Shown: positions 23,701-36,728, counted from the stretch's first letter. The stretch: DNA of 64,000 bases from Branchiostoma lanceolatum (GCF_035083965.1 NC_089736.1:4281501-4345500), one strand, 5' to 3'. Made by a program: numbers and translations. The notes: generated by a model from the sequence alone, not told the origin.

Positions 23701-26700
23701 TGAAGGTTGTAAGAATAGCTTATTTCCTGCAGCAGTTAAACTTTAAGCTGGGAGGCTACAGACTAATCTTATTATATATATATGCTTGCTAAGCTGACCT
23801 TTCTACCTCGTTATTGTGATCACCAAAATGTGATTGTAGTACAGAATTCACTTACTTCTGTTAGACTTAGAGTGAGTGTTTTTACATTCTGGATTCTGGT
23901 TTTGCAAATTACTGTTCCACTTCAAGTTCAAGGGCATAAATGGCACTTTGTTTTCATTAGATAATGATCATGACATATTGCCTGTAAGTATAACATTATC
24001 TATATTCTAAAGCTTTGTGTGGCAGAAAGCAAAAGCTTTGTTTCATTTGCCGCTACAGTATAGGGCTCAAAATACCCATCATTCACAGATCTAGACTATA
24101 GATTTTCAATTGCAGGCAAATACATAAACTATTTGCAATTTTGAAGGCTGAAAAATTCAGGGATGCTATTGTGAATAACAATTTACCTATGCTGTGGCAG
24201 ATTTAAGTCTGCATCATAAATTATTAGTAACGTTAGCTGGCAGAGATTTGTACTTTATGGTTCTTGTATTAGTGCACCATAACATAAGAACACAGATGAT
24301 GTTTTTCAACATTATAAAATCATTCTTATGGAATCACTCTTATTCCCGTGGTATTCAAGAATCACAAAAGCTGCATGTTGTATGTATGACCAGTAAATAC
24401 CAGTCCTCGAGAGATATACATGGTAGTGCGGCAACTGTTTTTCAGGACATCTAATCTCTAGCATTTTACTAAATGACAAGTAATAGCACAGGTACACTGG
24501 GCTTGAAGTGCACATGCACCCATTATTTTGAGCCCTAAAGAGGAAGTATTTTGAGCCCTGCACGATGTAAACAAAGATGTGTCCTCTGTGACGTAAAGTG
24601 GCTTTCTCCGATCCAGACTAATGAATACTAATTTGGTTTTTCATTTCCCGTTATGGGCGTATTCAGGGCTTAGTAAGAAATTAAAGCAGCCAATCTGATA
24701 ACAATCGGTGCTATGTCCTTGTCATTTTGATTCTCTTAAAGATGGTCTCTGGTTTGAGTCTGTTGACTTGTGTAACATGTTGCTCAAAATTAGATCAATT
24801 TGGGAACCTTAAGACCTCTGTTGTGGCAATTGTATATGCACAAAGGTGAAAAGTATTGAATGTAATATGACTGTTCTGTAATTGTCCTTGCCTTTTTCTC
24901 ACGCATGTGCACACGTGTTCATTTCCACATGTCCACGTGTCCACAAGTGACACGTTTGTTTCAATTATACATGAATTATGTCCATGTTTGTGACATCCCG
25001 ATGTGATTCTTAAGTAATGTCAAGTTTCTGAATTACATTCAGACAATTGGAAAAGGCACTCTGGGAGTGCAAACGTATAATGAAAACGGTTATGAAAATT
25101 CTGTTTATAGTACAGCTCCTACGTCCAAAAGGCCATGGCCAGGTGCAGTTTTGAAGCTGCAAGGCCAAGAGGCCGCAACATTTCTGAGACTAACGTCTTC
25201 CCTTAGAATAGAAAATAGAAGACTCTTATCATCTCTTTCCAATGTAGTGCACCTACAGCAACTCAATAACAGTACATTATGTTCTTTACTGCTACGAGGG
25301 TCCACATAACTTTCACATTTGTAAATTTAAACTGTAGCATATTATCGTAATTGATATCTAGCACCACTAATGTCTTGTTTGTATTTACTCGATCTGTTAT
25401 CCATTTTGAATTTCTTATTTAGTATGTTGACATTGTGTTTTTACTCTTGTTTCATATAAATGTTTTTTAATAGAAGGCTTCCTATAAGCAATATGCGTCT
25501 TCCCTGATACTCAAATATTTGTGAATGAAATAGATAAAAGTCATGAAATCAGAACAACACATTTAGATTTGTTCTTTGTCCTCCTTGCGTAGGTTGCCAG
25601 GTTTGAGGGAGAACCCACCAGAGGTGGACCCCCTACCCGAGAACAGCGTCTTTCTCAGGAACAGGCCAAAGTATGGGAGAGCCGCAAGTACAACAAGTAA
25701 GATCATATTTGAGTGATATAGTAGTAGTATCCAGTATTAGATTATACATTGTACTCCCTGACACGGGGTAACGTAGTGGCAGCAGTACTAGTCGGCCATG
25801 CTTCACACAGCGCTTCCAAGATATGGAGGGTGATATCATATTTGGAACTTGGATACTTGGATACTGAACCATGTTACTTTTTAGATGCAAAGTGTATTTA
25901 TTCATTTTGCACATTGTAGTGTGAGTAAGGTAATCCTAGCATGTACATGTAAGTGCATTATCATTATCATACTCTCACCTCTCAAATAAACGTACCGGTA
26001 CGTTTATTTTTTTTCGCCAATAGTTCCACCCTGTACTTTCTTATTCTAGACGGTACGTTTATTATTTTTTGAAAAATTGAGGCTTTGCAAACCAGGAATC
26101 CCTCTAAAATCGTAAGTTAAGTTTTTTCTGCCCATATTTCCCCGGTATTTTTGCTCGTAATTCGCTATTTTTCGGCCTACCGGCGTTGATTTTCTCGCCG
26201 CTTTGACGGCCTTGTGAAAATTATTCTGGCGGCACTCGTAACATATCGGTCGATATCGCTATGGCGCTACAAAGTAAACCGGAAAATAAGACGCGACATT
26301 GACATTTTAAAATACAATTTTCATATAAATAACTTTGATAGTCTCTGTTTACATCGTAAACCAAAGCACGCTGATCAAAAAACGTGTGGAGTAGGGTGCA
26401 CGGCTGCACGGGGAAAAATAATTTCCTGACCACTATATCCGTAGTATCGGCAGCGCGGCGGAAGAATTATTTGTTCGCAGAAGACATGTAACACGTTAAA
26501 ACAACAATCATAACTTAACTTCCCTTGTGATATGTATTTTGAGGCCACAAAATCTCTAAAACGGCAGAAATATGTCCGATATGATTCGGTAAACAACAGC
26601 GCGAAATCGCGAAACATGGCCGCCACTCTCAGGCATGGCGACAGTAAAACTAGCAGCATATTGCGTAGTGCGGATACCGATCTTTAAAATGATACCGTAA

Positions 26701-29700
26701 ACGCATGGAAATATTATATTTTTTGGGCAACGATAGACACACAGTGCCATATTTATTTTCAGAGGGTTCATTTTTTTTAAATAATCGTAAGATTTTCCCA
26801 ATTTTGGCGGTTCATCGCGGGTTTCTAGTGTCAACACGTAATGGGTAACTTCTTAGTATGTGCGGTCTGTGACGTTGAGCTACTTTTACAGTCGATCTCT
26901 GTTCAATATTGTGGGATTTACCGCGGGAACTCGAAATCCGAGCGTCTCACTTTGTTTTCGACGCTATGGAGCAAAAGTTTATAGACATATTTCTTCTGTG
27001 GAAGGACTGTGTTCATATTTGTGTTTTTTTGTGGTTGATGTCTTTAGAAAATATGATCAGGTACATTTAACTTTTAAAAGTACTCTGATGATTTTTGTCA
27101 TATGTCACTGATTGTCAGTCATAATAAAATGATATAACAATTTTCTTTGATCACTTGCTTCAAGTTCCAAGTAGAAAAAGCATGTATCATGTACATTTTC
27201 ATTTGTTGAATTTGAAAGCACAGTGGCCCCCGGTTAGGGGTCATAGCGGGGAACCTATGCCCAATTTTTCAATATTACTATTATATTTTACGAAGAGGCG
27301 AGGAAGATCATCATGATTTGAACAAGCTATGGACACTTATTCTGTTCAATATCTATATACTTAATAGGTATGGCATAATTGACTAAATATAAGTTACCTA
27401 CCTGCTTATTATCTTATTTCCCTCTGACAGTGACAGTTGTACATGTGTGGACACAGTTTACCCAGCCTCGACCGTCGATTTTTGAAATTTTCCGGGGGGT
27501 ACTTTTATTCCAGGGGGTACTTATATTACATTTTGAAAATTTGTCCGGGGGGTACTTCTATTCCAGGGGGTACTTCTATTTGAGAGGTGAGAGTATATAT
27601 GAATACTCCAAATAGAACCCACAACCTTGCTAATCATGCTGAGCACTGGTTGCTGGGATTTCCATCTCACTCACTGAGACTGAAATTCTCAACACCCCTT
27701 ATGAATATGAAGACATATACATGTAGATGCATCCAAATTTTTTTAGTTACTCCTGTACACAAGATAGGAAGGGATAGTCAAAGAAACGTGACTCCATTTC
27801 CATTTAGAGAGTCAACACGATGTGTACAAAATGTGGTCATGAGGTCAGTTTGGGTATGGCTAGGGTTAGAAACAATAGTGTATGTTGTTATTACCCACTC
27901 CACCGTGTAAACAAGTTATTTTTGGACATTTTTCCATAGTTAGCTGTTACTGTCTGACATACAGATGAAAATAGAAATGTTTAGAACATTAAATTATGCA
28001 TTGTACAATCTAACTGTACCAGCATTGTAGATTGCGTAGTATTGTTGGTGTATTTATTATCATATGCTTGCTTGCATGAAAAATGCTCAATTAATGCCTA
28101 ATTCTTCCTGTGGGTTTTTGCTTTGACATGTAGAAGGTTGAGACAAACCAGAGGTCTGGGTTTTTTTTAGACCAGCACCTTTAATGCATTAAAGAACTTC
28201 ACTTCTCAGAAAACGTGTCTCATACAGGCCAATTTGTGGGTAATTTTGTTTAAATCAGGAGACAAATTGGGGCCGATTGGTGCCACTTTGTGAATGTCTT
28301 CCGCAAATTGTTGCAATTAATTGGGTGCAGCCCAGTGAGATACAGGCTCTACTCAAACAGCTTTTACTTCTCAACTCATAAACAAAACAAAATAGTTGTG
28401 CATATACAGAAATGTATATAGACCTTGGGGTTGTTAACTGATTATGAAATGCAACTTTTAAGAATATCATTCATGTATTTCATATATAATATACTTCATA
28501 AACTAAGGAACTACCGTCGGTATGATTATTTTTTTTTGGTAACTAGAATTTCTCCTTTTTACACCCCACTAGGTGAGAAGGAAGACTCAATGCCCCCTGT
28601 TGAAGGAAGTCCGCGGGAATTTGCCAAAAGTCTGAAGGAACTAGAGAGGGTAAGTAAGTTAAGGTAGTGATGGTAGTTTAGTAATAAATGGGTGAAAAGA
28701 TTTTCCCTAATGTTTCTTCTACCTCTTCTCTTTCATCTTCTCCTGTCAAATCTTCAAATTAATTCTTCTCTAAATTCTCTGACTCATTTTTTGTCTAAAT
28801 GACCTGAAATTTGGCACAAGGGTAGAGTGGGCTAATACCTCCAGCACAAAGTCATGTTTTTCATCTTATTCTATACAAGCCTTTAAAATTGTTTTATTGT
28901 TTTTTGGGGCCATCTTTAGACCAAAAACTGTATATTTTAGCCTCCTGTGCTAATCTTTACCTTAATCGAAAAATGTTAATATGCAACTCATACCATCTTG
29001 AATATGCGCACAAGTGTTAATGGGCCCTTAACAAACTTGACCGTTCTTACCAGAGTTTTAGACCACTTGAAGACAAACTGAATGAGATTTGTTCTGACGT
29101 GATTCTGCAGTGTGGCTGGTACTGGGGCCCTATGAACTGGGACGACGCAGAAACGAAGCTTGCTGGGAAGCCAGATGGCTCCTTTCTGGTTCGCGACAGT
29201 TCTGACGACCGCTACATCCTGAGCCTGAGTTTCAGGGCGCGGGGAGGCACGCACCACACCAGGATAGAGCACAGCAAAGGTCTGTTTTTTTTGCATGTTT
29301 TTTTTAACGGTACTGGTCGGTGCAAGGCCAGTGTTAGCCACTTCTAAGCCACTTTACTGAACTAAGTTGAAGAGGTATATAAAGATAGCGGTGTACATTT
29401 GTTTTGAAGGTTTGTAGGTTGTATGTGTGTGGGAAGCAATCCCCAGGAAGAGAGACAATATTTCAGCAGTACAAGAAGGAAGCCATAGAAAGACTTTGAG
29501 ACAGGTATTTGGACAGTGTAGTAATGTTTGTTTGTTAGCCAAGAAGTCTACATCAGTACATGTGTATGTTTTAATGATGTTTGCTTAATTGAATGGTTTC
29601 ATGGTTGATTTACTAACAATTGGTGGCGTCATGTTGGCGTAAGGGTTAGGTTGTTTGGCCCAAAACTTAGAGTTCCTGGGTTCGAATCTCCTGTGAGGCA

Positions 29701-30425
29701 CTTCATGATCACACGACTTTCATGACTTCACCCAGGTGTTGAAATGGGTACCTGACTTGTTTGGGGAGGCAAAAAGCCAATACCGTGCCTAAACACTGTG
29801 GATAACAACCCACTTTACCTTACTAACAGCAAGATTAAAAAGGAAGTTAAAGTCATCCGCAATTGAGGTGAAGCATGAAGTTTTCCCAAGTAGCTATTGG
29901 TAGTGCAATGTGGCTTCGCTTCGGCTCGAGTTTTTGGCCGGGTCACCCCTACTCTTCATAAAGCTAGTCTGTACTAAATATGGAACCATCGGTTTTACAG
30001 GTGTGTTCAGCTTCTGGTCGCAGCCCAAGTCCCACGGATGCTCTCCGTCCATCGTGGAGTTCATTGAGACCGCCATGCTACACTCCAACACGGGCAAGTT
30101 CCAGTACTACCTCCGGGCGCGTGCCCTCGGATCACCCCCGGTCCCCGTCCTCCTCCTCAAACCCATCTCGCGCTTCGAGAACCTGAAGTCGCTCCAGCAC
30201 ATCTGCCGGTTCATCATCCGCAAACAGGTCCGTATCGATCACATCGAACTGCTGCCACTGCCCAAGGGGCTGAAACAGTACCTGACGGACTGTCAGTATT
30301 ACGATATCGACGAGGAAACCTTCTTCGACGAGAGGAAGAGGAAAGATGAACAAAAAAATGGTGATGATGATGATGATGAAGATGAGGATGATGATGACGA
30401 TGATGAGAGAGAAGGACTGTACTAA
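20759..30425 (+). CDS. SOCS7: Suppressor of cytokine signaling 7 (SH2 + SOCS box)
   Basis: An adaptor that binds phosphotyrosine proteins through SH2 and recruits Elongin B/C and Cullin-5 through its SOCS box. Exons: 20759-23115, 25593-25696, 28573-28649, 29111-29279, 30001-30425, total 3132 nt, 1043 residues, all GT-AG, in frame. The ATG has a good context (AAAATGG). Residues 1-785 are disordered with a proline-rich SH3 ligand (PPPLPPRDPG, near 533-542), matching the Nck-binding character of SOCS7/NAP4. SH2 begins CGWYWGPMNW (847) with the phosphotyrosine-binding Arg in FLVRDSS (R874). The SOCS box spans about 956-1003, with a BC-box SLQHICRF and a Cul5-box LPLP (987-990). CGWYWGPMNW and THHTRIEH favour SOCS7 over SOCS6. 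The tail (1024-1038) is nearly all Asp/Glu, an oddity. Confidence 0.95.
23116..23277 (+). repeat. Tandem duplication covering the SOCS7 exon 1 donor
   Basis: GTAAGTAGTCTTTCACTTTT then ACCATTCAGATTTTGGTTG, starting at the donor (23116), recurs at about 23219-23277 as TGTAAGTAGCCTTTCA... then ACCATTCAGATTTTGGTTG. The second copy keeps a GTAAGT donor-like motif, but no open reading frame leads to it. Confidence 0.75.
25970..27595. mobile_element. Non-autonomous DNA transposon, copy 2 (SOCS7 intron 2)
   Basis: A 1626-bp relative of the element at 11494-13468. Ends read TACTCTCACCTCTCAAATA and its inverted copy, with TA on both sides. Shared interior blocks include TTTCCCCGG...TTTTGCTC near the left and GGTTAGGGGTCATAGCGGGG near the right. 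Near the right end, GGGGGGTACTTCTATTCC-type units repeat. No transposase is encoded. Confidence 0.82.
29630..29823 (+). mobile_element. tRNA-derived SINE, family A (SOCS7 intron 4)
   Basis: TTGTTTGGCCCAAAACTTAG, then a B-box TGGGTTCGAATCTCC, CACCCAGGTGTTGAAATGGG, and a tail ending in AACCCACTTTACC. Same orientation as the gene and about 180 bp upstream of SOCS7 exon 5. Confidence 0.8.
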
Positions 30426-32769
30426 ATAATTGGAGGGGGGGGTAAAAATAGTCCCTAAAACTTGACACACTCAATGTGGGAGTAGTTCAGGGTATAAGAA
30501 TTGTAAAGGTTTGTAAAGTATAATCTTGCATTGCTGCACATGTCGATGAAATAAGCTATACCAGCTGAAATATACTGTACTGTATGACCATTGAGAAAAG
30601 GTCCACTTGTTGCAAAGTATTGTGTATAGAATTGTCGTGATATGATGTTCATGCTTTTTGTAACATGACAAGACTAAATGAATTCTATGAATATTTGTAA
30701 AAGAAATGTCAGTTTCTTTTTTTGCTGATGAAATTCTACAAACAAAAATAATGAATCAAATGATTCTCATTGAACTAAACTTTCCACTTTTAAAACCAGC
30801 TGTAACCTGAATATACTTGTATGATATTATATTGATAAGATATATATCTTTATGAAATCTATAAAACAAGGCAATATACACTCTTTCTAAGAGTAACAAA
30901 AGTATGTGTTGTCAAGTTATTAAGAAATACTTTTGCCAATATTGTGAATTGCTATGATTTGTGGCTTGTGTGTTTTTGGTGGCTCTGCTGTATTTTTGCT
31001 TCTTGGCATCTAACAAGTGAATATAGTAGAAAGATATTGTAGAACTTGATTCAACTAAGTTTTATGCAACATATATACATTAAGATGTATAATAGGAGAA
31101 AGACCTCTAAGTTGTATTTTGGGTAAAACCCTATAAGATTAAGAATACATAGGAAAGTAGCATCTGTATTGTATCCCTTTTTTACCTGTGGCATATACAA
31201 AAATGTAAACTCTATAATGTATATTGTGCCCATGCCATGTGTATTAGTGCATATTAAGTACAAATGTTATGTGATGTCTGATTCAAGGTGCTAGCATCTT
31301 AAGTTCAAATTACATGTAAACATCATGTGTTACTAAAAGTGCCTGGCAAATGTTTCTTGTGTATTATAAATTCCGAAATATTGACGGTGGTTATCTGTCC
31401 ACGTTTGTTTGCAGTGAAAATCACCACACTGCGAACAATGAAGATTTTCTCGTTGTACCCACTGCAAACTCGCAACACCCTGAATGCCTTGTTTTACCCC
31501 CAAATTTAGCACCAAATTACCTTTTTAGCTTTACAGTGTATCTAGTCCCATCCTCATGCCTGAGGGTTGGGGACTATGGTGGCACCCAGTACCAGCCTCT
31601 TCCATTCCCTCCTGTCTCTGGCTCTGTGTGAATACTCTGCCAGTGGTATTAAGTCCCCTTAAACTTTACAAAATATGCCTTGTGCAATGCTAACTATGTG
31701 AAATAAGTTTAAGTTATTGATAGCAAAAATAATTCTAATAGAATCCACCCAAAATAGCAGAATGGATAATGAAATAATGGTCCAAAGATTTTAAGCAAAT
31801 GAAATATTAGAAACTAAATACTGAATGTGATATCATGAATAAGATTTTGAATGTATAACAAATTGTTCCTTTTTGAATCATATTTCATGTAGAACAGAGC
31901 AAAATTGAATGTACAATGTATACCACCCCATGATATTAGTGCAAAGAAACAATTTAATTTTGGTAGTGTTTCATGTCCGCTTTTGTCCTAGCCATCCTTT
32001 ACCATCCAGCATTGGATCATTTGAAATATATATTGTTACAGTAGTTTTACATTGGTAGAATCTGATGGAGAAGTATTGTAACGTTGCTGAGTTGAAGACT
32101 AGTAGCTGGTATAAAGTGATTCTAAAATTGCATTTTATGGTGGATTTCATATCTGTAGCATTTCTGCATTAAATTCATCCTCTTTTATATTTGCAAAAGG
32201 TTGATTTTTTTCTGACAATTTTTTGTGCAATTTTGAAACAAAGGAGAACTTCCAATATTTTTTTCTTCAGGATCTGTAAAGAAATATGAATACCAGGTTA
32301 TTAAGAAACATGCCTTCACAAATTTATGTTGTATACATGTTAAAGAATTTCTATACATTAATTTATTACTCAACTTATGATCAATTGAAAATCATTCCAG
32401 AATGTTTTAAGATCAAAATGTAGAAATCATCACAGATTTCTGTAATAATTTACACATATTGAATTCTATTTCCTATGAAATTATTGAGGTGTAACTTTGC
32501 ATCATTAGTGAGTATGTATCACATGGTTAGATGTTGATTTAGTTTTTTCACCATGATGTATTTCTACTGAACCTTCTGGGTATCTATAAAAGAAGGAACT
32601 AGTTTTTGGGTGACCAAAATTTACCCATTGATGTTGTTCAAAGAAAGGGCCTTACTTGGAAGGAAGGGGTAATAAATGAATAAATAAATAAATGATTGTT
32701 CTAAATGACCAATCATGTTGTCTGTTATTTGCTTAATTTAACTCCTACTTTGTTCTCAGTTTTGGTTGG

Positions 32770-32882
32770 TTTTGCAGTTGCAGGGTGTTTGGCCCAGAAC
32801 CCGCAGGTCCTGGGTTCGAATCCGGGGTTCCCCAGATTTTTCCAGTTGAAGTTGTATCCTTGGGAAAGGCACTTTACCTGGT
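32770..32882 (+). mobile_element. Truncated tRNA-derived SINE, family A
   Basis: Contains GTGTTTGGCCCAGAACCCGC and the B-box CTGGGTTCGAATCCGGGG, then breaks off near CCTTGGGAAAGGCACTTTAC. The 3' part seen in other copies is missing. Confidence 0.75.
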
Positions 32883-33039
32883 ATGTAAAGAATCATTAAA
32901 GTAATGTCCAATATTACATGTATATAATTATATTATATAAACATGTATGATCATAGTTTTGATTGAAGTTACCAGTACGATAATGCAGTAATTTATTCCT
33001 TTATATAGAGAAATTATGTTCTTTCACATGCTAGGAGTG

Positions 33040-33175
33040 TGGCTGTTAAGATAGGACCCAACGCTAATAAGGTCTCCAGAAAGGATACTAGTAATACAGT
33101 ACCAACAAGTGGTTTAGATGCTGGAATGGGATTTGAACCCAGAGCTCATTACAACACATAGCTGTATTAAGTTGT
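33040..33175 (-). mobile_element. Possible SINE remnant
   Basis: The minus strand carries GGGTTCAAATCCC, a close match to the Pol III B box, in a repeat-like context. No A box was identified. Weak call. Confidence 0.35.
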
Positions 33176-33300
33176 TATGTTTTAGATTGATATGTTGAAA
33201 GTAAGTCTAAACAATTTCTAGGCTCATCATCATACAGGTAATTCATTCTTCTTTTTATTTCTTTGATATTATCTAAATTTACAATTAGCATCCAAAGTCT

Positions 33301-33306
33301 TTTATT
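33301..33306 (-). terminator. Candidate poly(A) signal of the FABP gene
   Basis: AATAAA on the minus strand about 145 nt beyond the FABP stop codon. Position fits a short FABP 3' UTR. Confidence 0.5.
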
Positions 33307-33450
33307 CTATGTGAACAAAGTCCATTCCATAAAAGAACTATCCAGGAATATATATCTGTAGAGTCTAAGACCCCTGTATTCCTCTAATATCATTGATTTT
33401 TTTGTCTCAAAACTGGGGGCTGGCTTCAAGACGACAACCATCATATTCTT

Positions 33451-35403
33451 TCAATTTTGTCTCTTGTACAGCCGTGTGCAGATGACGTCACCAACGGTCA
33501 AAATCTGTCAAAACAAAGATCTTTGTTAGAAACTGTCCTGCTTTGAGTTGATCATAAATGTGTTGTTGTATATTGCATAATTTGATCGAGGAACGTTTGC
33601 ATGCATCCATGCCTATAGACTATTTATTATAGCATATGTATTAAAAAAAAGTTCATATGAATATAGACAGCCCACACTCTACAAGACCCCACACCCCCTT
33701 CAGGTTTACATGATGAGAAAGCTGTACTTACGGCTGTCATGACGTCACCCTGTACCTCCCTGGAGATGACGACAGGCTGACCTTGATAGTCGTACACTGC
33801 CTCTAACTTAGGCCCGTTCCATGTGTACGTCGTCTGAGATACGAAAACATGGTTCAAGAGGTTATATGCCAGCCCTTTAAGCTGGTGTGTTACGCCGAAT
33901 GGTGTTTATACTGTCTATATAGAAACAAATACAGATATGGATAAAAAGTGGACATTCCCTCGCCACTGTGGCGTCGCCAAAAAAATCAGAATGTATCTTT
34001 GGGCCCCAAAATACATGGAATTCTATAAAGAAATACAGACTTTGAAAGGCTAATGATTCCAACAACTTATGAGAGATGCACCTTTTGAGCAGACCAGAAA
34101 GCATGTAATACAGCCCTTGTCTACTAGCATAAAATATAACATGTAAACATCAATAAGCAGCATTCTTCTTGGGATTTTCCCCGGACCCTCTAAAAAGCTT
34201 GCGCCTTCTGCGCCCACTTGTCCCGAAAAATTATACCAAAGAATCCCCCCCAAACAATATCCTGTCTATGGGCATAGCCATAAAATGATGGAAATATTCG
34301 ATGATTAACTTCAAAGCAAACTAAGTTGCGTCAAATCTATAACTGACGACATACCAGTTTCTTGGTGCCGTCCATGACGGTCTCTTCCACCTGTTTGTTG
34401 ATGGTGAAGGAGTTGATGTGCTCTCCCACCTCCGTAACTGTGGTCCAGGTGAAGCTGTCGTTGTCCTGCAGTATCTCAAACGTCGGCTTGGCGGCGTTGC
34501 CGATCTTTCTCATCTCATCGTTGACCCCTGGGATTGAGATGTAATTGTGGTGTTTCTTGTAGGATTTGATTGACAATTGCAGGTTTATGATACATGTTTT
34601 GTTCGTTTTTTTTTATACACTAACACTGTCATTGAAGTATGTTGCGATTCTGTGAAAGTCATAGATTTTCAAGAGCAATTGAATACCCCTTCCATCAACA
34701 CACTGTTTCACAATTGTGATACAAAAATATGAACAATGTATGAGAGTCGTTCGAAACGCTGGTGGCATCATCACCTAGAAAAGAGACATCAAGCCTTCCA
34801 CCGATGTCCACCAGATGCAGAAAACTAGTCAAATCATTGTGGCCGCGCGGTTTTACTTAGGTGCACGCATTATATACTGAAATAGATATCTATCGTGATA
34901 TAGGCATACTTAATGATGGCTATAAGATAAGCGCGATGCGATGCGTTTCCCTATACCGGCCTCGTCATGGGAGCCTCACAACCCCATACTTGTGAACGTC
35001 CGAACTACGCCCCCTATCTGCCAAGTTAGGAAATGGAATTTTGGCGTGGAGCCGCAGAATTCTACGCCCAGCCAAGCCCAGATCATTCCAAACCAATTCA
35101 ATTCATCTTGTCGGATATAAGCTATCATGTGATAGAGGAATTTTCTTTTTAAAGTTACTGAAATTTTGCTCCCATTCATATATTGATTTATATACTGTCA
35201 AGAAATCAAACATACATCAACAAACCTTACTCAAGGTACAAGTGATATAAAACGCATAAATTCAATCCACGCTATTATCTACAAAATATGAAATTCAAAA
35301 ACTGCCATATGATATTAATATTCCGACCTATGGCCTTCATGAATTCGTCGAAGTTTTCCGACGAATCCAGCTTCCATGTCCCGGTGTAGCTGTTGGCTGC
35401 CAT
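33451..35403 (-). CDS. Intracellular fatty-acid/retinoid-binding protein (FABP family)
   Basis: A cytosolic ten-stranded beta-barrel carrier of fatty acids or retinoids. Exons (minus): 35403-35328, 34527-34355, 33833-33732, 33504-33451, i.e. 76, 173, 102 and 54 nt. The 173-nt and 102-nt middle exons and the four-exon plan are the family hallmark. Total 405 nt, 134 residues; family members are 127-140. It opens MAANSYTGTWKLDSSENFDE, the family signature around GTWKL. It ends CTRLYKRQN, with R128-x-Y130, the pair that binds the ligand carboxylate. There is no signal peptide, as expected. It falls among the heart/brain FABP, myelin P2 and CRABP group; which member it corresponds to cannot be decided by eye. 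Introns 2 and 3 show no other genes. Confidence 0.95.
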
Positions 35404-35463
35404 CGTGTCGCTCTTCAGATCCGAATGCCAAGCTGCGTTGTCGAATGGACTTCGTGCGATTCA

Positions 35464-35815
35464 AAAGTAGGTCAGTCAAGCCCCCATGCCCACAAAGCCC
35501 TTAACATGGTGTTAATGGCACTCCCGGTGTCATTTTCAGATATGGACCCAACCATCTTCAAACGTGGGCCAGTCAAGCCGCCATACCCACAAAGCGCTTA
35601 ATATGACATAAAGAAAATTCACTGAACTCTACAACTGGATAAAATTTGGAGATTTACATCCGAGGAATAGATCACTTCCGGAAGTAAATCTGCTAATTAT
35701 ATCCAGTTGAAGAGTTTGAATTGCATTTATATATTGTTTGCCTGGATGTCTAACCTTCATAAACACTTAACATGATGTCACAGCACTGTCGGTGTTTCTT
35801 CACATATGGATGCTG
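35464..35815 (+). repeat. Degenerate tandem repeat upstream of FABP
   Basis: Units of about 110 bp share GTCAAGCCNCCATNCCCACAAAGC, CTTAACATG and a GTGTCATTTTCAGATATGGA-type block at about 35470, 35570 and (weaker) 35760. The foldback element 35625-35716 interrupts it. Confidence 0.6.
35625..35716. mobile_element. Foldback MITE, about 92 bp
   Basis: AACTCTACAACTGGATA on the left pairs with TATCCAGTTGAAGAGTT on the right. Inner parts also pair (GATTTAC with GTAAATC, and TCCG with CGGA). It lies about 220 bp upstream of the FABP start. Confidence 0.75.
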
Positions 35816-35816
35816 T

Positions 35817-36722
35817 CGTGTCGGGAGGTCTAGGTCACATTATCATTCTTGTGGCTGAATCTTTATTCAGCCGGGTCTCAGTAGTCCATAAAGGAAGGTT
35901 TGACATTGCCGCACGTACTGTACAGACAGAGAGCTGGACACTAGTCTCTACCAGACTGACTACGCCGGCCAGGAGAGTTTGACCACCATAGATTTTCATT
36001 TGCAGTCGCAGTCAGACGAGGACATGTCAACCTTACCGTGGACGGACTCTCCTGATTGAACTTCTATGCCAAATTCTACTATCCGTACCCCCCTACAAAG
36101 GCCTGGTGGAGGCTAGGTGGGCACAACCATCGTTATTACATAGAAGTCGTTTGATGCTGATAGCTTACACCATATAAGCTTATACATATGTATGTTGCGC
36201 CTGGTAGAAACATTTCTTCTAAATACCTGCTACTTTTAAAGGAAGTAGATGACTGCTTCTCTTGAATTTGTCCTTGACCACGTACAGAATTAAACACAAT
36301 GACAACGTAACGTTACATGCGTGCATTTCAACATACGTGATATATTACTTCCTTCTTGAATATGTTCAACCAAATATTAGTTACATCCACGCTAATGTCA
36401 TGTCACATGTATCATACATTAGAGGGTTCCACAAAAGAATATGTGACAGAAATAATTATAGATAATTCAGGATAACACATTCCCTTCTTATACAGAATTA
36501 TTACACGTATTTGTATTATATATGGATAAATATGTATTCCTTTCAATATTGATATAGCTTGATCTTTGATAGTAGACAATATTGCCTTCAGAATTTCAGA
36601 TCTCTATTATTTTGGTAAGATTCTTTGTCAAAGCAACATATTCGGTCCAAGAAGTAGAAATCTGATAACGTTAATGTATACATCTATACACATATTAACA
36701 AGTTTGCGGTAGTAAAACCTGT
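35817..36722. other. Intergenic region between FABP and the orphan gene
   Basis: No gene or clear repeat is recognised. It should include distal FABP promoter sequence and whatever lies beyond the orphan gene's very short 3' UTR. Confidence 0.5.
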
Positions 36723-36728
36723 TTTATT
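36723..36728 (-). terminator. Poly(A) signal touching the stop codon of the orphan gene
   Basis: The stop TAG (36731-36729) is followed immediately by AATAAA on the minus strand. If this signal works, the 3' UTR is only about 20-30 nt. Confidence 0.5.

Larger units (their letters stand above)
30426..33300. other. SOCS7 3' UTR and intergenic DNA
   Basis: No exon is seen. The first clear AATAAA motifs on the plus strand cluster at about 32670-32692 (AATAAATGAATAAATAAATAAA). If used, the 3' UTR is about 2.2 kb; an ATTAAA at about 32169 is an alternative. SINE fragments lie at 32770-32882 and about 33040-33175. Confidence 0.45.

Noticed and set aside
24905..24955. Cluster of CACGTG E-boxes (two) and CACATG/CACGTT relatives in SOCS7 intron 1
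   Set aside because: The local sequence is a low-complexity CAC/GTG-rich stretch, so the matches may be by-products; no other promoter feature nearby.
25067..25309. Open frame (QTYNENGYENSV...) with an acceptor-like sequence upstream, in SOCS7 intron 1
   Set aside because: No donor at its end, it runs to a stop, it has no similarity to SOCS7, and exon 1 to exon 2 already join perfectly in frame.
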